From assembly GCA_021432635.1 (NCBI GenBank), contig MU270057.1, positions 186,001 through 250,000 of the forward strand: 64,000 bases of DNA, written 5' to 3'. Of this stretch, positions 10,786 to 22,207 are shown piece by piece. The position numbers and the translations under genes are program-made. Origin of the DNA: Thozetella sp. PMI_491 (Eukaryota > Ascomycota > Sordariomycetes > Chaetosphaeriales > Chaetosphaeriaceae). The notes below the pieces were generated by a model, which had not been told where the DNA came from, did not search any database, and was given only the letters and a program-made list of their open reading frames with translations. The first letter of the stretch is position 1. The number at the start of each line of letters is the position of its first letter.

Positions 10786-12140
10786 CTACCTTAAGCACGC
10801 GGCAATGAATTGTAAGATCAAATCACGCTGAGCAGTATCCGACGTCCCAATGGACAATACATTGCTGCGGAAAGTCCGTTAGAGTGGGGCTCGATTTGGT
10901 TGGTGTCAGCGAGGCATTCGTACCTAAGATGATTGTGCTTAGGGAGAACATGGAAGAAAGGCAATGTGCCAGTTGGTAGGCTACGAGCCCGGTATGCGTT
11001 GAAAAACTTGATCGTAGCATCGGTGGTTTCGGGCCTGTTGGAAAAGTCAGCTGGGTTGCCGCAGTCCACTAGAGGATTTTTATAAACTTACACTTCCCAT
11101 TCCACAGAGCCAAGATAGATAGGCAACTTCCGAGAATCCCTAGCCACAAATATCGTCAGCTTTCCTAAATTTTGTAAAGTCGTTTGGGGTATCAGGAGTA
11201 TAAGATGGCCAAGAACCCACAGCAGAGGTGAATCATCTGGGAGTCGCTCCCACAATCCCACCGCAGATTTGGGACCCCATGCCTCTTCTGCATCGTCACC
11301 ATAGTAGCTCCTAATCGTCTTCTGGCGCACCGGTTTTCTTCTGTCGTACCAAAAAGGTACGTCCAGCAGGATAAGGCCGGCTACAGGAGGGAACAACGGG
11401 TCCTTCTTCGCCCTTTCGGGATCACCTATACTCCGATTGTCAGGTGCCAGTGTACGATTTAGCGGGCTCTGAGAGCTGTCACATACCGGCCGCGAAGAGG
11501 TTTGCCGCAATGTGAGCTCCACCCGAGGAATGACCAAATAGGATGACCTTGGAGGTCGACCCGTATCCGCACTTGGCATCCGAGATGTTGTTATAAATCC
11601 ATTCTCGAGCCAATTGCATATCGTCTGCGCCACCAGGATATGTCACATTGGGAACCAACTGATGGTTTGCTACAACTGTCGCGATACCCTGGCTGGCGAA
11701 AGCATAGCCAATATTCGCGTAACACTAGAACCATGCGAAGACGACAGGTCAGCCTAGCAAGCCCTGCTATGGAAAGGATGGAGCAAACAAGCAGTCCACG
11801 GATAGGAATTGGCACCTTTTCGCTCCAACGCTTATCGCCCGAAAAGAATCCTCCTCCATGGATATACAGTAGTACCGGTTTATCGTGGGTCTCGCCAGGT
11901 GGAACGTAGACGTCTAGCAGGTTTCGGTCGGCAGGGCCGTAACGTTGGTCTCTTAACACTTGGATATCACGACGAAATTCTGGGTAAAGAGGCTCGTAGA
12001 GCTCCCTCCATACCTTCTCACGCGGGGCCCGCGGTCAGCAAGAAATTGAGCATGTGCACCGGGAATAGGATTCGAACCTCTTCATCTCCCGGCCCAAACT
12101 TGATCGTCTCTTGGGCGATTTTCGCAAGTACAGCATCCAT
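10786..12140 (-). CDS. Alpha/beta hydrolase (kynurenine-formamidase/BD-FAE-like)
   Basis: Serine hydrolase for a small ester or amide. Exons 12140-12078, 12016-11816, 11724-11487, 11425-11221, 11139-11092, 11034-10924 and 10864-10786 join to give 314 residues. The oxyanion loop is YIHGGGFFSGDKRWSEK, the nucleophile is in LFGHSSGGAHIAANL, and the catalytic His is in HVLPKHNHLSNVL. The first intron (12077-12017, 61 nt) is uncertain. Its donor GTTCGA is weak, although a CTGAC branch-like site precedes the acceptor. Read through instead, the same bases give FPVHMLNFLL and hit a TGA at 12020; removing one C from the CCCC run at 12024-12027 would restore the frame. So either this intron is real or the gene has a one-base frameshift. 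It is divergent from the FMN dehydrogenase. Confidence 0.78.
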
Positions 12141-12729
12141 TTTTCGGGTATCGAAAATGGATAGAAGACGCGTGTCCGTTGGCTTAGAAGCAGAGTTACG
12201 CGAGAAGCAGAAACGTATCCCACCCAACTACGAGTGACAGACAGGGCAAGGAAGCTGGTAGGTAGCTTACACGCTGACAAGGGACCTGGCGCTCCCTTTC
12301 GCTCCCTAGAAAGCCCCCTCTTGCCTTGGCCTGGCACCCGACGCTAGTCGCTTAAAGCACCCTGGTGTCGGGTAGAGATCCCGACTAGCTCGCACCAACT
12401 GGCGCCGGTATCGCCCCACACAGTCGCCACCCCTCACCAACGTCGGTTAAGCAGTGCCAGTATCGGCAGTGGATAAGAAAATGGGGAAGCGGCATGGTGA
12501 GTGGCCTAGCTTCGCTAATTGTGTCGGGTAAGAGACAGCAAGTCTAGAGAAGCTTTGGTTTGTCCCTTCCGTCATCATGGAGGCAGATGTTGGGCCCGAA
12601 GTTGCTTCCATCTCTTAGATGCAAAGCCCGTTCTTTAATTCGAGCTTGCCGTTGGATTGGGCCTCGAGAAATCAGGTTGAGTCCCAACTATAGTGTCTTG
12701 TCACCAGAGAAGGCGATATACGCGAGGAG
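12141..12729. other. Divergent spacer between hydrolase and FMN dehydrogenase
   Basis: Shared upstream region of two oppositely directed genes. It has a small inverted repeat, GTCGGG-7 bp-CCCGAC, near 12366-12384. No other structure stands out. Confidence 0.45.
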
Positions 12730-14457
12730 ATGATTACCAGGCACGAGCTACTATCCTTGTAATCCTCAAGGTTACGTCCACTGACAGAGCTGCCTGACAG
12801 GTCTGAGGTTGAACAGCACCGCTCGAGACAGAGTTGTTGGGTTATTATTAACGATCATGTCTACGATGTGACGGAATTCGTGGATGAGCACCCCGGCGGC
12901 GCTAATGTCATACTTCGATACGCGGGCAAAGATGCGACCGAAGCTTTTGAACCCCTCCACCCATCGGATACTCTAGAGAGACATCTACAGCCAAGGTGAG
13001 CAAGTATAACTACCCCCTGGGCTCAAACATAAGGTTCTAATCGCATTCGTGGCGTCGTAGTCAAATGCTTGGCCCAGTAACGGGGTTGAGCGCAACGAAG
13101 TCCGATGCGAAGACGAGCGAGCCCATAGAGACGTCCGCGCTGCAGCAGTCAAAAAAGATCCGATTGTCATCTATCATCAGTTTAGATGATTTTGAATCAG
13201 GTGCCGCCAAAGTCCTCGACCCCAGGCAATATGCGTGTACGTCACGAACAACGATACTGGCTATAAGAAAGCTCTGGGGTAACTAATCACAAAGAGTAGT
13301 CTTCGCGACGGGGGCAGAAGATGAGCATGCTCTCAAGCGGAATCGTGAGAGTTGGAATTCCGTGCGTTTCAGGCCTCGCGTTCTACGACCAATAGACCAA
13401 ATCGACTTGTCATGCACATTGCTTGGAACAAATTTCGCCGCGCCATTCTTCATCTCTCCAGCCGGCGGCGGCAAACTTGCAAATCCCAAGGGCGAAGTCC
13501 TCCTGACCAAGGCAGCTGGGAAGCATGGTGTCTTGCATTGGGTATGTAATAACGCCGGCTGCACGAAGGAACAGATGGCAGACACAAGAGCCCCGAACCA
13601 AACATTGTTCTGGCAAGTCTATGTTAAAGCAGACCTGAAGGCATCAGAACGCGAGGTCAGGGAAGCCATTACGCTGGGATACAAGGCCTTCGCTCTGACA
13701 GTGGATGCCATTCGGCCTGGCAAGAGGGAAACGGACATTCGCGTAAGCCTTGCGGAGGATGAAGCGGCAGCAGCGGATGCCGAGGACGAGGAAGAAAACT
13801 CGGGCAGCTTTGCTCGGGCCCCGACTGTCAAACGACCGTAAGTTAAGCCACCCTTTGCGACTTTCTGTCAGACCTTTCTGAAATTAACTGTGCTTCCAGC
13901 CCCGTGTGGTCTAGCTTCGATTGGATTTCCGCAATCAAGTGGATGAGAAATCTGACCGACCTTCCCATCGCAGTCAAGGGCATACAATGCTGGGAGGACG
14001 CAGCTTTGTGTATGCAACACGGCGCTCATCCATGGCTCTCCAACCACGGAGGGAGGCAGTTGGACGGAGCTCCATCGGCTGTTGACACACTACTTGAGAT
14101 ACGCGCGAACTGCCCAGAAGTTTTTGAGAAGTGTGAAGTGGTTGTTGATGGAGGCATCCGGAGAGGTAGCGACGTCATAAAGGCCCTCGCTCTAGGTGCT
14201 AAAGGCGTTGGGCTCGGAAGATCCTTCCTCTACGCATTGGTTCTCGGCGAGCCTGGTATTTCCAAAGCTATCCGCATCTTGCAGCACGAAATGGAAACAA
14301 CCATGGCTCTGCTTGGAGTGAGCTCACTTAGGCAACTAAGCCAATCATATGTGAGCCCTTATGCCAGCATCAGATCAGTGAGATAGAGCTAACACGTCCG
14401 CTGTTATAGGTTGATGCTTCGAAGCTAGGCATCCAAAGTCTTCGGGCGCATCTATAA
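12730..14457 (+). CDS. Cytochrome b5-FMN 2-hydroxyacid dehydrogenase (flavocytochrome b2-like)
   Basis: Predicted to oxidise an L-2-hydroxyacid (lactate, mandelate or similar) with FMN and pass electrons through haem. Six exons (12730-12758, 12801-12995, 13061-13236, 13300-13837, 13900-14350, 14410-14457) give 478 residues. The N-terminal cytochrome b5 domain has both haem His regions, VDEHPGGANVI and EPLHPSD. The FMN barrel keeps WQVYVKAD, the Lys in LPIAVKGIQ, the catalytic LSNHGGRQLDGAPS, VVVDGGIRRGSDV and GLGRSFLYAL. The substrate-site Tyr of the YYSSGA motif is Phe here (QYAFFATGAEDE). Yeast Cyb2 has a mitochondrial presequence; this protein starts directly at the b5 domain and is probably cytosolic. 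The first intron is only 42 nt. The substrate is unknown. Confidence 0.88.
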
Positions 14458-14740
14458 TGTGCAACTTATGGTAGATAACACATAGAGGCCGCAAATATCT
14501 TTCTTCTTATATATACGTAGATCACATAGCTTGGCGATAGATAGATACATAATGTATTTACGCCGGGCTTCCGGGGCAGTGGGAAACCCAAGCGTAGAGC
14601 TGGCCACGTAATGTTCAAATCCCTAAATTTAACGATAGTTGTCACATTCCAATTAGCATACAAGTTGCTCTTTTGCAGATTCGGAAGAAACTAGCAGCTA
14701 GATTTCAAGCTTTGCTAACCCGCAGACTATCTCCGTCATG

Positions 14741-17416
14741 TTAGGTGACACCCCTGTCCAGCTCGAGAAACGGGAATTTGTCCCACTGCGACAGGTCGAG
14801 ACTATCGAGACCAAAAAACACCTCGCCATCAGCCATTGCAGATTCCTCTTGCCTTCCGTTATTCCTAACTGGTATCCCGATGGTATTTTCAACGAGGCCG
14901 CCGTTGCTATCAGCTCGTACTGCTGCAGAAGCTTCAGCCAAGGCAATAAGGCCACCACCTTGCCTTCTGTGCCCCGGAAAGCTAGCAGAGATACCAGGAC
15001 GATCGCGGAACTTTACGCTGTCTATTGAAAGCAGCTTACAGACAAAGCCACTCTTGACCCGCGAGGAAAGATTTTCTCGCTGCTGCAGTATTGCCCTCGA
15101 AAGCGTCGTCAAGATGTCGAGATAGTGCGCCGCCTGTGGACTTTGGGCAGCCAAGAAACTGAGGACATCACCCGCTCCACGGAAAGCTGCGGCGATTTCA
15201 TAGTCCATCTCACGTTTTGCAAATATTTCAAAGCCTAGTATAAGCCCAGCCGAAAAGACCAAGGCCCTAAGGAATGCGCATGTGTTTTTAGTCTCTCGGT
15301 CATGGCGCGACAAGAGCACGGATAAAGTACGCAGGGAGGTGAAGTGACAAAGCTACCAGGGGAGATGCAATGGCAACAGACCAACGGGGTATCAACGCAA
15401 TATAGCACTCACTTTATGATGCACATATTTCCCAGAAAGATGCCAGCTCGATAGGCCTCTTGGCAATTCTGGATCATGAACACAGATGCGTCAACGCAAG
15501 CAGCAGCTAGCTGTAAATGCCTCGGGTCGCCATTGGCGAGAAGTGCAGTGAGCGTCGAGATCAAGACGGGCCGCGTGGCTAGCGTGACAGCATAATAATA
15601 CAGACAGGAGACATGGATCTTGCCGATGCTACCGGTGTGGGAGGCAGCGGCACCTTGTGAAGCCGGGACAGGGTTCGTCAGAAGATCTCCTGGGAGTGAC
15701 AAGCGCCAGGAGTCAATCTTGGCTAATTGCTGCTCGACAACGGATCGCGACATCTGTTTCTGCTCATAAATCTTTTCGACTGTATCTGTTATGATACTCA
15801 GAATCCGATATGATGTAATAACGGATTGTGTCTGGTTGTTGTTGGCCGCGGCAGATATCTCTGCGAGGCTATTGTCTAGGTCCCCTCGTAGTCCGACCGT
15901 GGCTCCGGGGCGTCCGAGGAGGGAACTGACGAGCATATCGAGGATGCAGAGGCTCATCCATATTCTCAAGCTGGGGCACACGTGGTGTCAGTATATTAGC
16001 GCTGAAACGAAAGCCAAGAAAAACTTACCGCAACCGATATCTTAGACTTCCGTCGAGATAGGAAAAGTGGCTATGCAATCCTAAAGACACAGCCGCACGA
16101 GCTGCTATCCCAAGATACATGAAGGCAGTATTGCGACGACACTCGCAGAGCATGTAGAAAGCCATCAGAATAAAGGTGCGGACCATGTCGACGCTGGGAC
16201 TGCTCAGCATGTCGGCAAACACAAGCTGTTGAGCATGGCGACAGTATGCCTTGGCATGGCCATTCGCGCTTTCTGGGGACTCGCATTTGGCGCCGACGGC
16301 AATGATGAGTTCAACTGTGGCTCTTTTATCCGCACTAATGCCCGTCGTATCCGTCGCCCGCGTACCCATGATAAGGCTTTCGAGCTCAGAAGCCGAGAAG
16401 ATGTCGAGGAGACCCTCAGTCTGCGGCACGTCAAATTAGCATAATTGGCACAAACGGAAGGACTATGGCCACCGACAACTGCGCAAAACGCCCGGGAGTA
16501 GCGTTGTTTCTGCTCGACGTCCAATTCACCCAAAGGAGGTATTAGCCTATCCGCGTTAGTTGGAGGCGAGGGGACTTCGAGCATGCTCTCGCTCGTCTCG
16601 TTGTGAGAGAATCCCGTAGGTCCGATGTGGTCCGAGACGATCTCTCGGACGAGCTGCAGAAACGATATCGAGGCTGAACCTCCAATGAAGACTATAGAGG
16701 CACTTTAGGTTAGCTCTTATCAGTTCTTCGGCGACGATATAGTCAGTTACGTCGAATTGCGCCCTTATGAGGCAACAGAGAGTTCTTCCGACCGGAAAGG
16801 AAACGGAAAGTTTAATAAGACTGTTAGGAGCCATACCCTTTTCTCCACGAAGGTTCAGCAGCATCCGAGGCTGCAATTCTATGGCGGTAGAAGGCTCAGA
16901 TATCGATGCCCTCCGCTCCACCACCAGCCGGTTAGCCGGTGTGACTCTTGCTGGCAGGCTAGAGTCGCCCAAGAGAGCGGGCAGCACTTCAGGACGAATA
17001 GGTTCGCTGGCCGGCCACGCCTGTGACATAGAATGCGAACCGGCCCAGCCGTGAGATGGTCGTGGCGTGGGCGGAGCCCATTCGCCCTGCCAGCTTTCTG
17101 CGGGCTCGGAGCCCGGCGGCGACATCGTCAAGCCGCCGCTGTCGTCGGGGCTAACACCAGAGACCGAATCCCGGGAGCCCGGGTCGGTTACGGCAGTTGT
17201 GCCATCGCGGCTGCCGAGCGGGGGGAGACCGTGCTCGCCCGGGGCTCCTCTTGATCCTCGCACGCGGTACACTACCTCGCACGAGTCGGCGATGCCCCGG
17301 CGGAGGCATGTCGAGCATGGGACCCTCCCGCTGCACCGCTTCTTGACGGAGCGGCAGAAATTGCACGCTTCTGCAGCCCGTTGGCGCTGACTGGGCAAGA
17401 CCCTGGGGCGTGCCAT
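14741..17416 (-). CDS. Zn2Cys6 transcription factor with fungal_trans domain
   Basis: Nuclear regulator and the likely controller of some neighbours. Exons 17416-16837, 16691-16477, 16420-16029, 15970-15413 and 15266-14741 join in frame to give 756 residues. Cysteines 18, 21, 28, 34, 37 and 46 form CX2CX6CX5CX2CX8C. A Ser/Pro-rich linker follows to about residue 190. The regulatory domain opens with VFIGGSASISFLQLVREIV and contains the typical TFILMAFYMLCECRRNTAFM and AARAAVSLGLH. An upstream in-frame ATG at 17539 would add 41 residues; 17416 is preferred because it puts the zinc cluster near the N-terminus, as is usual. It converges with the FMN dehydrogenase. The 146-nt intron at 15412-15267 is longer than the others. 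Confidence 0.88.
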
Positions 17417-17539
17417 CGTGTCAGTGTTGATGCAAGGACACAAGGAGTGAGGCCATGGCTGTCGTTCCCCACAAGCGACAAGCTCAGATTTGGTTCGGAA
17501 ATGCTGCCCCTCGATGGTGGGGCCGAGACTCCCAACCAT

Positions 17540-18027
17540 CCCGGTCTAGGCGGACTAGCTTGTCGGGGAACACGCCCCTTCGATGGGGCGATACGTGGAA
17601 GAGGACAGTAGCCGACATACGCTTCGCACACTGTATGCCAACCGACCTAGCGACTCACGCCATCAGCCAATGAGGAAGACTTGAGTTCCTGGGCTCTATG
17701 TTCCTATGCCCTTGCCTGACCATGTTTCCCTTCCGATTCATTGCGTATTTCCCTTCTTATCACTTGATATGCATATGAGCTAACTTCATTACTATAGGCA
17801 TGGGACATTATCTTGCCTTAGCCTGTAGATTGTCGCTGATAGCCTGATCAGACTATCCCGCTTCACCGTGGTCGAAGCGCGTGGGAGCTCACAAGGTTCC
17901 TCACGGCCTAGGTATTATCTCTGCCACTTGAGAAGCGTATAACAATACAACCTGTTCGCCCTTGGGAGCTACCATTGCATCTACGGTGTGTTGCTTGAGA
18001 TAATACATTCGCATTGTGCATTCCGCC
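17540..18027. other. Divergent spacer between regulator and carboxylesterase
   Basis: Shared upstream region of the Zn2Cys6 regulator and the secreted esterase. No distinct dyad or repeat is seen. Confidence 0.4.
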
Positions 18028-19775
18028 ATGTTCTTTGCCGGTAGCCTTCTCTCATCCGCCCTTGTGGTTGCTATCCTGGGAGCGGCGCCGTCGGCTGCTA
18101 CCTGTGGGCCCCCAACCGCAACCACTTTGAATGGCACTTATGTCGGAGAGCGATGGGATGCGCTACGCCAGGACATCTTTCGAGGTATCCCTTTTGCGCA
18201 GCCCCCTGTCGGCGATCTTCGTTACGCCATTCCCAAACCCCTCGACACAAAGTGGAATGGGACCCGAAACGCGACCGTTTTTAGCCCCAGCTGTGTCGGA
18301 GACACTTCCAATGCATACTCAGGCGGTACTGTCCAAGTTTCAGAAGACTGCCTGACTCTGAACGTCATCCGCCCCAGCGGCTACGGCCCTAGCAGCAAAC
18401 TGCCTGTTGTCGTGTGGATCTACGGTGGCGGTTTTCGCTCCGGTGGCTCAAGCTTGGCTGCATACAACCAGTCTTGGATTGTCAATCGCGCAGCCTTATC
18501 GGGGACTCCGATCGTGGCCGTCAGCATCAACTACCGTGTAGGTGGATTTGGTTGGCTATGGAGCAACGAGCTCAAGATGATCGGGGCCTCCAACCTCGGA
18601 TTCCGTGATCAACGCCTGGCCCTTCACTGGATCCAGGAGAACATTGCTGCATTTGGAGGTGATCCCACTAAAGGTAAGACTTCTGGTTTGTGAGAAATAG
18701 GCAAAAGTGCTCAATTGTCATCACAGTCGTAATCCAAGGGGAAAGCGCCGGGGGCGTGAGCGTGGGCCACCATCTGGTTGCTTATGGCGGCCGGAACGAT
18801 AACCTCTTCCGCGGCGCCATCGCGCAGAGCGGCACGCCGGCCACATATAAATCGTATGACACCGCAGACCAGTGGCAACCCTTCTTTAATGCCGTTGCAA
18901 ATGCGACCAACTGCAGCCGTCCCGTTGGTAGCGGGGTGCTTGCTTGTCTTCGAAAAGTACCAGTGGCAGATCTATCCGCTGCTCTAATCTCGTACGCTCC
19001 GAACGAGAATCCATACACACCGTTAATGGATGGTGACATTTTCAAAATTTCCACTACCACTTCAATGAAGAAAGGTGAGTTCCTGAAAGTGCCTTTCATC
19101 GTTGGCACCAACTTTGACGAGGGGGCGACCTTCGCCCCTCGCAACATCAACACTACGGAACAGTTCATCAAGAGCCTTAGCCTTACCACGACAGGCGGCA
19201 ACAACATCTCAGATACAACCGGTCAAATCATTGCTGCACTCTGGCCGGATCTTCCCCAAATTGGTATCCCTGCTACCTACCACAGCCGTCCCGACCCCAG
19301 CAGCGGTTACGGCTATATGTGGAAGCGCGCGGCCTCCTATGCCGGAGACCAGCAGCTACATTCCAGCAGACGACTAACTTCTCAAATGTGGGCCAAATAC
19401 TCTAATGTGTCTCTGTTCAGCTACCACTTCAACGTCGTCCCACAGGGCGCGAAGCCTGAGGTAGCAGTGTCTCACGGAGTCGAAATTCCTTTTAGCTTCT
19501 ACAACGTCAATACCACCGGTTTCACCCAGGCGCCTGCAACTTACACACAGATTTCAGGTCTTATGACCAACATGTGGATAAGCTTCATCACCACCTTGAG
19601 CCCAAATGCCAAGGGTCATAGCGGCGTCTCTTGGCCCCCGTACTCTTTGGAGAAGCCCCAAAATTTGGTTTTCGATGTCAATGTCACCAATTTGGCGTAT
19701 CTTGAGGATGACATTTTCCGTGCTGAAGCTATTAACTTCCTAATCGAGCACTACGAAGAATACTGGGGACGTTGA
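18028..19775 (+). CDS. Secreted type-B carboxylesterase/lipase
   Basis: Extracellular serine esterase of the cholinesterase-like type. Two exons (18028-18673, 18727-19775) give 564 residues. A signal peptide is clear at the start (hydrophobic ALVVAILGAAPSAA). Family blocks follow in order: DIFRGIPFAQPPVGDLR, SEDCLTLNVIRP, VVVWIYGGGFRSGG, the nucleophile in VIQGESAGGVS, the acidic-residue region GTNFDEGATF, and the catalytic His in VSHGVEIPFSF. Several NXS/T sites suggest glycosylation. The ATG at 18028 is the first in frame and directly precedes the signal peptide. It could release alcohols or amines from esters outside the cell, feeding the transporters nearby. Confidence 0.93.
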
Positions 19776-20138
19776 CATTCTCGAGCCGTAACTAGTAATA
19801 GACACTTCATGGATTGGTTCTATTCAACCTACTCAAGATATCTTAACGAACTACATTTACATTCATATATTTACATCTCGTATCTTTTACAACCAGCTAT
19901 GATGTACTGTGGCGTCCGCTATCCGAGTTTGGGTTTATGTGGAAGTCAGCTTTGCTTATCACTTCAGCCCCTTCGGCACAACTTCCCTCCATACATGGGA
20001 TCTGGTCCGTGCGCCAAAGCACAGCGACGACAGGACCACAAAGTCGCGCGGCAGTTGTCTTGGCTATGACTATACGTTTGCTAGAAAGTTGAATGTGAAC
20101 AACTTGTCAACATCAGCTTTCTGTGCGACTGTTCTTGA
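19776..20138. other. Intergenic region
   Basis: Terminator of the esterase and promoter of the next gene. Nothing else is seen. Confidence 0.4.
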
Positions 20139-21196
20139 ATGCGGCATCTCGACTTGCGCCTCCTGCTAGTCTCTTGGCAGTTCTGGCAGATCTGCTCTGT
20201 CAACGCGCAGGATGCCCCGCCGAAGCCTCGAGCTCCCAAGGCAACCATGGCGGAGATGATCCCGAGGCAGGCCCAGAGTGAGACATGTTCGCCAGAGGCG
20301 TCGTGGTTCATCGGGTGGGCTCTTCAATACTTCAGCGCCACTACATGTATGTACTTACATCAACCGATAAAGCCAGGGAGTGCGCGGATGATATTGAACC
20401 CTTACAGACTGCTTCACATGCGTCCCTGGTAGGAGTGTCATCACCTCATCCTCGTATGGGTATTGCTGGAACACCGACAACTCATACCCGGCCATTCTGC
20501 CGACCGGCTGCTCGAGTGGCACCATCTTGTTACCGGGAACAGTGGTAGCTTGGTTCGTCTTTGATGTAACCCCTTACGCTCACTACGCGTCGGAAGCTCA
20601 TGTTCATTTAGCCCAGCCACGGAATCCGACTGTGTTACGATATATGTCTATGACAACGCCTACAGCACGGTTCCGCTTCGTACTATGTACGGCTGCCAGT
20701 ACTCTAATTCAGCCTTCTCTGCTTATTTAACCATGACAGTGCCACCGAGGACTAGTAAGCCATTCCTTAACTTGACAGGTGCACGTGATATCTACTTACA
20801 TCACGCTCGTTCTTAGCAACGGAACCGCCGCGTCCGACAAGCGGTGTTGCGTCAACCACGAGCGGAGCGTCATTTCCAACGTCGCAGATCACATCGTGGA
20901 CCAGCACGGCTCTACCAACAAATTCAGCGTCTTTTACTGTTAATGTCGGTCCGCCTAGTCTAAGTGTATCTACTCAAATCGCACTGGGAATTGGATTAGG
21001 CCTTGGAATTCCAACGCTAGTGGCTGGGTTGCTTATGTGGCTTCTCCCCAGGCGGCGAAAGCACGCGGCGCCGGCTGAAGCAGGGCCTCGATCGGCCCCT
21101 AACACGACTTCCTATATGCAACCATCAGCAAGCATCGCTACGGAGAATAACCCCGCAGAAGTGTGGCTCAGGTCGAGGGCGGAGCTGGCCACGTAA
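20139..21196 (+). CDS. Single-pass membrane protein with secreted Cys-rich domain and Ser/Thr stalk
   Basis: I do not recognise the extracellular domain. Four exons (20139-20346, 20408-20552, 20612-20754, 20817-21196) give 291 residues. The layout is signal peptide to about residue 26, then a Cys-rich region (YCFTCVPG, SYGYCWNT, LPTGCSSGTILLPG, ESDCVTIYVYDN, MYGCQYS). A Thr/Ser/Pro-rich stalk follows, then one membrane helix (IALGIGLGLGIPTLVAGLLM), the basic stop-transfer PRRRK, and a short cytoplasmic tail. This is the architecture of Wsc/Mid2-type wall sensors and similar type I proteins. The second intron uses the donor GTTCGT at 20553; the nearer GT at 20545 would break the frame. Confidence 0.72.
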
Positions 21197-22207
21197 TATT
21201 ATACTTAGAATATGGGGATCTGATGGATCAGGAGCTTATGGCTGGAACTGTGCACAACATACAGAGCCGGACTTCAGGATGATGAAGCCAAAAGGCGTGC
21301 TCTAATCGGTATATTTGATACAAATTGCTATATTATTTGCTAGTCATGTGCTTAGCCCAATAGACCCTGTAGACTACCACCGCTTAAATCCGTTTTGTTT
21401 TTCTTGCTGGAAGACTGACGAGGGCCGGAGAGAAAGACGCTAGGCCAGTGCCTGCAACCAGCTAGCATCTAGCATTTGAGGCTAAACGCGGCCCATTCCC
21501 CGACCTAGGGTCTCCGACGTCAAGAATTTCAACTGTGAGCCTTGTGAGATTGGTAAAACGCCAGGCATCTGTAACATTTATGTCCCTCGTCCCCTTCATC
21601 TCAACTATTCCCCTCCGCCGCGAGGCTGCGGTGGCACGGCAGGCAGCGTTGCTTACACTGTCTGGCTTGGCCTGTCAATTGCCGAAACATCGCAACGAAA
21701 CGCGGTAAAAGGGGACAGGCCCGGGACTTTTCATCGATCGACCGCAAACCGGGCAATTCTCTAACGCGGGACCCAGGTATGCAAGGTCGGAGATTTTAGC
21801 CGCAGCAGTCGATCACGGGTGCTGCAGTCTCACCAACCCACGGATGTTTCTAAGCCAAGCCCGCGCCCCGTGTGAAACACCGTCCGACCTGCTCAAGGCC
21901 TAGAACCAACTCCGAACAAACCTACTCCCCAGCTCAAGGAGCAAAAAGAAACATCGGATCGGTCAGAGCTTGTCATTCCGCGGGATCCTCCCCGGCAGAA
22001 GCCAAGCCAAAATGCCGCGCTGTAAGATGGCGTGGTTTCCAGGCCTTCTTGAAGATCGGCGTCCCCCTCCCCTCCATAGAAACAAGAGGCGCTATTCCAA
22101 GGAGCCTTATCAATGAGGAACCTGGTCCGTCAACTCTTGGCGCCTCACATCATCACCACTCTGCATGCGTTGCTTCCGTCTTCTTATACCAACGAAATCC
22201 AGCGAGC
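21197..22207. other. Intergenic region, long leader of the MFS gene
   Basis: The frame of the next gene is open upstream from 21872 without an ATG, so this is probably 5' UTR or promoter. No repeat or RNA gene is seen. Confidence 0.4.

Noticed and set aside
12040-12085. tRNA-like T-arm and acceptor end on the minus strand (GGTTCGAATCC and the bases after it)
   Set aside because: No A box, D-arm or anticodon arm lies at the right distance, and the bases fall inside the hydrolase gene.
20545-20730. Frameshift in the Cys-rich membrane protein between exons 2 and 3
   Set aside because: Using the donor GTTCGT at 20553 joins the exons in frame, so no frameshift is needed.
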